NCBI GenBank assembly: GCA_947044365.1
Contig: OX345636.1
Location: forward strand, 26,711,466-26,775,465
Reading direction: 5' to 3'
From: Petrosia ficiformis
Lineage: Eukaryota > Porifera > Demospongiae > Haplosclerida > Petrosiidae
DNA: 64,000 bases
Shown: positions 58,015 to 64,000 of the stretch, piece after piece
Position numbering within the stretch: the stretch's first letter is position 1
How the letters are laid out: each line of letters starts with the position of its first letter
The notes under the pieces: generated by a model
Databases searched by the model: none
What the model was told of the DNA's origin: nothing
The model's input: only the letters and a program-made list of their open reading frames with translations
Translations under genes and position numbers: made by a program

Positions 58015-58085
58015 GAACAAACGCTATACAGTCAGTTGGCCAGACCCTTCCTTCGTAGTAGGTTGGGTCTGGCTCCGCGAGACTA
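58015..58085. repeat. Right terminal inverted repeat, Academ-like
   Basis: Perfect inverted copy of 52750-52820. Confidence 0.93.
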
Positions 58086-58094
58086 AGCCTTTAC
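58086..58094 (+). repeat. Target-site duplication, right copy (AGCCTTTAC)
   Basis: Matches 52741-52749 exactly. Confidence 0.9.
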
Positions 58095-58399
58095 ACCATT
58101 GGGGGAGAATAATTGAAAAGCACCGATTGCTTTGTGTGATTTTGATCATAATTATTAATTTTTGCTTATAATGAATTGTACATTGTTATAAGCAAAAGCA
58201 TTGAACTTACAGTTCAAATATTTGAAAGTCCAACAAAAGTTGAATAATAGTGACCAGTTCAGAAATGAAAGTACACTGTATTCCTCTAAACTACGCCACG
58301 TTTGATCTCACGTGATCACATTGGGTGTGGCTGAGGGTGTGGGTTATTGCAAGTAAAAATGGCAGAAACTGGAGAGCTTACAGAGAAAGAATGTATGAG
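58095..58399. other. Spacer with a possible first exon
   Basis: A frame at about 58360 starts MAETGELTEKE and meets a GTATGAGT donor-like site. It could be the first exon of the duplicated methyltransferase-like gene, but no link was proven. Confidence 0.25.
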
Positions 58400-58790
58400 T
58401 CTGTAACTTGCTAAAACAATGTCTGTGGCAAATCTCTTTTCAATAAAATTTTGATAAACCTCTTTCTCTACTCTATCAAGTCTTTAAATCGACGCTAGGA
58501 TGTGTAGTGAGTTTAGCATTTTCCATTCTAACTTCTAAGTAACTTTTCATACAGTTTACTTCGTTATAAAAACAACACAGCAATAAAAGACCATGTTTTT
58601 GAACAGATCTGAAAGTTTGGTGGCTGTAGGAGCTATACGTTTGAAGTTATAACTGTTCAAAGTAAAAAAAGGTGGGAAGGAATGAACTTGCTAAAACAAT
58701 ATCTGTGGCAAATTTATTTTCAATAGGTTTTTGATAAACTTCTTTCTCTACTCTATGAAGTCTTTAAATTGACGATTAAATAAAAAAAGT
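58400..58790. repeat. Direct duplication, period about 280 bp
   Basis: ACTTGCTAAAACAATGTCTG through TTTTGATAAACCTCTTTCTC and ACTCTATCAAGTCTTTAAAT (58405-58495) recur at 58686-58775 with few changes. Confidence 0.85.
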
Positions 58791-58799
58791 GGGGACAGA

Positions 58800-58845
58800 A
58801 TGAATGAATGAATGAATGAAAGAATGAATGACAGAATGACAACGT
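58800..58845. repeat. GAAT microsatellite
   Basis: Tandem AATG/GAAT units with slight decay. Confidence 0.9.
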
Positions 58846-58879
58846 AAAGACTCGCCTATGCCAAGAACATTAAAAGTAC

Positions 58880-59010
58880 TTCACATCATAAATATTTTAC
58901 TCAGGTCTGAATTCAACAATTTTTTTAGATGCATATCATTGAGAAAGTGAAAGAAATAGCCAAACACAAACAAGGAGCTATAGCATTAGTTAATAGTGTC
59001 ACTCAGAGAA
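58880..59010 (+). pseudogene. Duplicated exon of the methyltransferase-like gene
   Basis: CAGGTCTGAATTCAACA through GAAATAGCCAAACACAAACA and GCATTAGTTAATAGTGTC matches 47585-47690, including part of the intron before the acceptor. The lower similarity and a small indel near 58930 suggest a decayed duplicate. Later exons were not found. Confidence 0.7.
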
Positions 59011-60359
59011 TCTTTAGGAATATTCTTCTACTTTTTGTGGACGATCACCTCTTTTTTCATACAACATATGCATATATAGTTTTGGTTTAGGTTATGTACA
59101 ACACTTTTAGAGTAAAACTACAGTTAATTACATTTGTATAAACTAAAGCAAGTCGCATATTGGTTGATTTATATTTTAGTTAGCAGTGACCTTTATAGGT
59201 TATCACATCATCTGATACAAAATTACTATGAAGCCCAACACGCAACTGTGTAAGTGTTACTGAACATGTCCATAGTGGAATAATTGCTGTTTTGTGAAAT
59301 TTCAGTAGTTTTTACAAGGATCATCCCAACAATAACACTGCATGAGCTATAGAGAAAGTGATGAAGGAGGATGCACAGGGGGAAAATGGAATTTCCTTAT
59401 ACAGGATTGGTACAAGATGTCTGTATGAAATACCATATTCCAGCTTATGAATTTCCATGAAAATCTCAGGTACAGGATAGGAAAGCACAGGGCTAATTTC
59501 TTTTCTCAAGAAAATTTCAAATTCCAAGTAACATTTTCTTTACCTGAAAATCAAAATGTGGGGACAATTTCTTGATGCCAACAATTTCTGATTTCATGTA
59601 ACATTTCCTCCACCTTGAATTACAGAAGTCAATACAATTTCCTGATGCAAACAATTTCTGATTCCACGTAACATTTCCTAATCCTGTAATTTCAAATGTC
59701 TTGGTACCAACAAACTTTTGCTAAATTTGAGCAATAATACTGTACTATATCACATCCCACATTTAAATTAAATTTCCCGATTTAACAGGTGTCAAATACC
59801 TGTTTTTTTTTAATTGTTAAACTGTCAAAAAGTGACATATGACACAAGTGACAACATGTACATAAAAGGATTGTAATAATTTGTTATACATGTATACAAT
59901 AAACATTATATTCACAGTAATTGTACTAATAGTTAGTCACCACTTGGAAGTGGTCTTGTTGACTTGCTACAATTTAATTGAGTTTTCATTGTCTTTGCGA
60001 CTTGTAATGTTGGTTTCACCTCTAGTACAAATCTATTGTTTTGCACCTCTTGTCATATATGTATCTAATATACAAATGAAATTTAAATTAAGATATCATA
60101 AGCAGTATCATTACATATATACATAAGTACATGTTGTAATATCTGTTACATGTACAGTATAGCTTTAAAAAAGGTTACATGTTTCCACATTCTTAAAGCA
60201 GATTTCCGTTTCCTTTTAAAACAGAAAAAAATAACAGAAACGGAAAGAAAGATAGCAAATATGGAAAAAGAAAAGCAATAGTTATTGCTATGATTGCAAG
60301 GGTGACTGATCAGCTTTTGCGCATGTGTATCATTAAACAGGTGCAAAACACTGTGGAAG
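59011..60359. repeat. AT-rich stretch with a tandem repeat at 59563-59700
   Basis: Units of about 65 bp (CAATTTCCTGATGCAAACAATTTCTGATTCC...GTAACATTTCCT, written here in parts) occur at least twice, at about 59570 and 59635. Otherwise nothing was recognised. The bases before 60360 presumably hold the promoter of the next gene. Confidence 0.55.
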
Positions 60360-61500
60360 ATGGCAAAAGAAATGGTACTGGTGAAATGGACTGACAATAA
60401 CTCAAAACGATATGATGGCAAGATGAACAAGGAGTACTTATCTAATATAGTAAAAGAAGGTGATGATGAAGTGAAAGTTGGTGATCATGTGCAGATAAAG
60501 TATGAGAGAAGTGGTAACCTTTGGAAGGCTATTGTAGTAGAGTATCCTCTTAACAATGCTAAGAAAAGAACAAAGAAAGGTCTGTGGCTTAGTTTATTGT
60601 AATGTAATATTATTGACTAATCATAATTATGAAATAATTCTAATATATATATATAATTATATATATTTGTCATGACTTCAAAGCGTTTGACCATGATATA
60701 GATAAATATATTCTCGGTGGTTTATGATACATGCCCTGTGGTTTATGGATGTAAATAGTATTTAGTGTGGCCAAGAAGCTTTGAAGTGAAGAAAATAGTT
60801 ATGTCATGCCCACTTGTGCAATATCAGGCATCTTGCCTTCATGGTACAACATAACATGTACATGTATTCAAAATTATATATATATTATATATATTATATA
60901 TATATATATATAATTATCCATATGTATCTCAACAGAAACTGGGAAACAAAACCCACCCGAAAACCCCAAAGAAACCAATAGTGGAATAGTTATACATGTA
61001 GTTGCTAGTGGTGAGCCAGCCTTAGAGGATCACTCTAAAGTAAGTAAAAATAATACTCGAAACATTGATGATGAATTATGTGTAGAAGAGATTGAAGAAG
61101 GAGAAGTTGCTGAAAAGCTGTGAAAACTAGTCTAGAGGCAAAGGATGTATGGAAACAAACAGAAGGATCAGAAATTCACGAAAATGTATATGGAATAGTA
61201 GCAGAAATGAAATGGATGAACAATGATATTGAACATCTATTAATGAGAGTACTGAAAGTACTTAGTTATGATTATATCCCCCCCCCCCCCCCCCCTTTCA
61301 ACCACCTATTGACTGTGGCAATAATATTGATATATCTGACTTTAGTGATGTGCATTTAGAGGCCATAATCAATGATCTGTCTCCGAGCTGTCCTATCATA
61401 AAACCAACTAGGAATGTTTTACATGACAAAGAAAATATATTTGAAACTAAAAATTTACCACATTCAAGTAAAGGAGAGACAACAAGTTTTGAAAACAAAG
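60360..61500 (+). CDS. Hypothetical multi-exon protein with small N-terminal domain
   Basis: Exon 1 (60360-60579) starts MAKEMVLVKWTDNNSKRYDG and continues through VKVGDHVQIKYERSGNLWKA, a short beta-rich segment that looks like a Tudor/chromo-barrel-type fold, then a basic stretch. It joins in phase to exon 2 (60936-61039, ETGKQNPPENPKETNSG) over a 356-bp intron. The frame could also run on into an acidic stretch (VEEIEEGEVAEKL) to a stop near 61122. A later block (about 61311-61499) reads DCGNNIDISDFSDVHLEAIN and on to FENK before a GTCTTG donor. The middle region around 61120-61300 changes frame, and it includes a C18 tract. The gene model is incomplete. Function unknown. Confidence 0.45.
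61278..61295. repeat. Homopolymer C tract (18 C)
   Basis: Lies inside the hypothetical gene region, in a likely intron. Its length is unreliable in assemblies. Confidence 0.9.
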
Positions 61501-61625
61501 GTCTTGTATATGTTAGTTAATGATGGTTTTATCAGCATATGCGAAACAGAGGATTGTGCATCTCGTTTACATCGTTGGATTGGAAAACAGATCAGAAGTA
61601 GCCATAATACTCAGAAAAGAGTCGA
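61497..61625. repeat. Duplicated segment, second copy at 62468-62580
   Basis: GTTAGTTAATGATGGTTTTA, CAGCATATGCGAAACAG and GGATTGTGCA...TTTACATCG match 62482-62555 closely. The Tc1-like remnant lies between the two copies. Confidence 0.75.
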
Positions 61626-62195
61626 TATGAACCACTAGAAAGACTGTTACGCTGTTTTTGAGAAAGTATGAAATATAATAGAAGGACTGGATCAGGAAGA
61701 CCAACAAAGTTGAATATTGATGTTTTAAGAATTGTTGAATTGACTATGAGAAAAGATGATGGGACTACAGCTGTGCAATTGTATAAAATCTTACTGAACC
61801 AGGGACATGACATTTGTCTGGCAACTATACTGAATAGTAGGAAAATATTAGGTTGGACTTTTAGAGGGTCGGCTTATTACCAGCTGATTAGACCTGCAAA
61901 TAATATCAAAAGATTAGAATGAGTAAAGGAAAACACAGACTTAGAAATTGATGTTGTTATATGGACTGATGAAGCATCAATCCAGATGGAGTCCCATAGA
62001 TGATTTTGTCATCGAAAAAAAGGAGAACAACCTACTCCCAAAACGTGCCCAAAGCACCCTTACAAAGTACATGTGTGGGTAGGAAGTAGTATGAATGGGG
62101 CCACAAATATTTGTATTTAGTGCCATTTGTGAGAGAAAAAGATATAGTACACCAAGGCATAAACTTCCAAACTTTAAATCTCCTGCAGCTAAATA
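61612..62195 (+). pseudogene. Tc1/mariner-like transposase remnant
   Basis: The helix-turn-helix part reads NRRTGSGRPTKLNIDVLRIV...DDGTTAVQLYKILL...LGWTFRGSAYYQLI. The DDE start reads VVIWTDEASIQMESHR with the first catalytic D, then HPYKVHVWVGSSMNGATNIC. In-frame TGAs replace a Trp codon near 61920 and an Arg-type codon near 62002. The upstream part is frameshifted, and the third catalytic region is missing. It is a dead, truncated copy. Confidence 0.8.
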
Positions 62196-62329
62196 AGTAT
62201 TATGTTTATGGCACAGTTGCTATGGAGTACCAATGAAATTGCAATATGGTGTGATGTTCACGTGCGTAATAATTATTAATACATTTTATTATTATAAATA
62301 CATTACAACTGATTTGAAGATGGATACAA

Positions 62330-62660
62330 AAGAGACAAACAAAGACTTAGTAATATTGTTGATAGACTAGCACCAAGTGCTGGTGCAGCTAAATCACATA
62401 AATATATTCATAGGGACTTGCAAGTTCATGTTTTGCAAGTTTATGCACTTGGAAGTTTACGCCTTGGTGCAATATATCTGTTAGTTAAAGATGATTTTAT
62501 CACAGCATATGCGAAACAGTGGATTGTGCAACTCATTTACATCGATAGATTGGAGCACTATATATCAGGGTCACAAGGTAAGAGTGTAATACAAAAAATA
62601 ACAAGTAAACAGAAGCAGATAGAGCGGAGAGAAAAACGAGCATATGGTAAGAATGGCTAG
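62330..62660 (+). pseudogene. Unrecognised coding-like segment, partly duplicated
   Basis: It reads NIVDRLAPSAGAAKSHKYIH, then LQVYALGSLRLGAIYLLVKD and so on, ending in a basic stretch (KQIERREKRAYGKNG). The part from LLVKDDFI on also occurs at about 61510-61600. It may be C-terminal exons of the hypothetical gene before it. No domain was recognised. Confidence 0.3.
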
Positions 62661-62756
62661 TATTAAGTAGACAAGTATTAACTAAACTATAGATCAGGGC
62701 GAAGCAGAACCACACAGTAAAAGTGTAGAATGGAAAAATAACAAGCAGATAGAGGA

Positions 62757-62786
62757 GGGGGGGGTGGGGTGGGGGGGGGGGGGGGG
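62757..62786. repeat. G-rich tract
   Basis: G runs interrupted by two T; a G-quadruplex candidate and an assembly hazard. Confidence 0.9.
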
Positions 62787-63228
62787 AAAGACGATCACAC
62801 GTTAAGAATGGACTGTTACACGCAGCAAATATATAACTAACAACAATTAATCAAGATAAAAATATCACTAATAAAAAGACAAGAGTAGTAACTAAATAAA
62901 CTATCGACGATAAATCTATCGATGACTTGTAACTTTACACATGCACAACCTACATGTTCCACCCACAATTCTTAAATAATTAAATACAAAAACTGCAAAC
63001 GGATTCTGTTTACGATTATCTACTTATCATTTCTGTTTATTAAAGAGAAACAGAAAATTAAAGTGGAAACAGAATGTACAAAACAGCAAACATGTAAGAT
63101 TTTTTTAGGAATACTGTATATGTGAACTAATTTTAAAAAGGGGATCTTTTCCTATATAGTAATTTAGATCAAACACTTAAAATACATTTAATTGATCGCC
63201 AATAAATAATGAATGCACTAAAGTGCAG
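62787..63228. other. Spacer without recognised gene
   Basis: No exon or element end was recognised. Confidence 0.35.
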
Positions 63229-63776
63229 AACCCTCGCTATAAACAGCATGGCTTTAGAACAACTTTGCCTAAGTAACATTGCAACAGCCAGGAACACACC
63301 ATTCGTATCAACACTATAATTTGCATATTCATGTTCTTATCAGTAACATGAATATGCAAATTATGGGGATAGCATGGCCATCAGATCTCTTGAGAACTAG
63401 CGAATTTCTGGACAAAACTTGACAAATAGCTGTATAAACACTCATTAGGACAATAGACAAAGCTCAAGAAACAAAGCTTCAGAGACAAAAGGTAGTGGTT
63501 CAGTGTTTTCTGCTAACATCAGCAAAAACGAAAAAATTTCAAGATGGCAACAGATCAACGAGAGTTTACACAGCTATTTCTCTGCAACAAGATGAATTCA
63601 GAACAAATCCTTTAAATGTCGGCATTATGGATATATAGCGTCTTCAACCATGTGTCAACAGATTAGTATCATCAGGTATTTGCAAAAATTACGTGGTAAC
63701 ACACAGACAGACACACAAACACACACACACACACAAACCAACTACTATAACCCTCCGCCTATGCGCTCGGGTTAAT
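63229..63776. repeat. Possible MITE with AACCCTCGC / CGGGTTA ends
   Basis: The stretch starts AACCCTCGCTATA and ends CTATGCGCTCGGGTTA, with an internal CA-rich microsatellite at 63700-63735. The short end similarity and lack of ORFs suggest a non-autonomous element. A similar AACCCTCACCCC start is seen at 28096. Confidence 0.35.
63316..63364. repeat. Perfect 20-bp inverted repeat with octamer motifs
   Basis: ATAATTTGCATATTCATGTT (63316-63335) pairs with AACATGAATATGCAAATTAT (63345-63364) around a 9-bp loop. Each arm contains ATTTGCAT/ATGCAAAT, the POU-domain octamer. Confidence 0.85.
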
Positions 63777-63891
63777 AAAACACAAATTTTCATTTTAAAA
63801 TGGTGGAATGTTACACAATGGAAGGCAAGGATTTGACCCAAAGACAATGTAATTTAAGACATTCCCTTTTGTAATGTTAGGTCACGTCTAC

Positions 63892-64000
63892 TTGTATACA
63901 TATCCATCTACATGTACAATGTACATTACATGTATACATATCCCTCTACAATGTACATTACATGTATACATATCCATCTACAATGTACATTACATGTATA
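63892..64000. repeat. Tandem repeat, about 36-bp unit, runs off the window
   Basis: The unit TACATATCCATCTACA...ATGTACATTACATGTA recurs three times up to the last base. The full array extends beyond the window. Confidence 0.9.

Larger units (their letters stand above)
52750..58085. mobile_element. AcademH-like DNA transposon, apparently intact
   Basis: The 5,336-bp element has perfect 71-bp terminal inverted repeats (TAGTCTCGCGGAGCCAGACC...) and perfect 9-bp target duplications. It carries two convergent genes: a RecQ-like helicase on plus and a DUF6589-type transposase on minus. An Academ lineage carrying a superfamily 2 helicase and making 9- or 10-bp duplications has been described (AcademH, from memory). 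This element fits that description. All introns have GT-AG ends and consistent phase, so both proteins are predicted intact. Confidence 0.85.

Noticed and set aside
61278..61359. Proline run encoded by the C tract within a 79-codon frame
   Set aside because: The tract sits where the frame breaks and is better explained as intronic simple sequence.
1..64000. tRNA or rRNA genes
   Set aside because: No cloverleaf with A and B box consensus and no rRNA-like conserved stretch was recognised by eye; a covariance search would be needed to be sure.

Overview
The window looks like AT-rich nuclear DNA of an invertebrate animal, most probably a demosponge. The reasons are very small introns (about 50-200 bp, many near 60), an intronless secreted protein of the GGWTRVA fibrinogen-like type that is abundant in sponges, a two-domain beta/gamma-crystallin-like protein, and a dense load of DNA transposons and foldback repeats. 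The phylum is an inference from these families; the species cannot be named. No ribosomal RNA, tRNA, CRISPR array or bacterial operon structure was seen.

Layout. 1-7.9 kb: diverged duplications, a long foldback repeat and a 2-kb degenerate minisatellite. 7.9-8.5 kb: the crystallin-like gene. 8.5-13.5 kb: simple repeats and MITE-like sequences. 13.6-38.5 kb: an array of a repeat unit whose centre is a small ORF (about 40-82 codons, start MSNIT, basic tail KRKREPENIVGTKKSKKRLRRL). I count eleven ORF copies, some open, some broken, one inverted inside its unit, plus at least four units with the promoter-like part but no ORF. A complete ISL2EU-type transposon (29,380-34,224; THAP transposase plus SAP-SWIM-YqaJ nuclease) sits inside this array. 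39.3-45.9 kb: a pogo-like pseudogene, the fibrinogen-like gene, and a Crypton-type tyrosine-recombinase pseudogene split by a CACTA element. 47.6-48.3 kb: the end of a methyltransferase-like gene. 48,358-52,153: an IS3EU-like element (rve-type transposase plus a RING protein) with a 6-bp target duplication. 52,750-58,085: an Academ-like element carrying a RecQ-type helicase (AcademH-like) with a perfect 9-bp target duplication. 58.4-62.7 kb: a duplicated methyltransferase exon, a hypothetical multi-exon gene and a Tc1/mariner remnant. 62.7-64 kb: simple repeats.

How the parts work together. The three large transposons come from unrelated superfamilies but share one plan: long inverted repeats around two convergent genes, a transposase and an accessory protein (nuclease, RING protein or helicase). 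Splice phases computed by hand keep both genes open in the Academ-like and ISL2EU-like elements. The IS3EU-like transposase is also open; its RING partner has one frame break at an A7 run. The small-ORF array is the part I could not connect to any known family. All family names rest on reading motifs by eye, with no database search.
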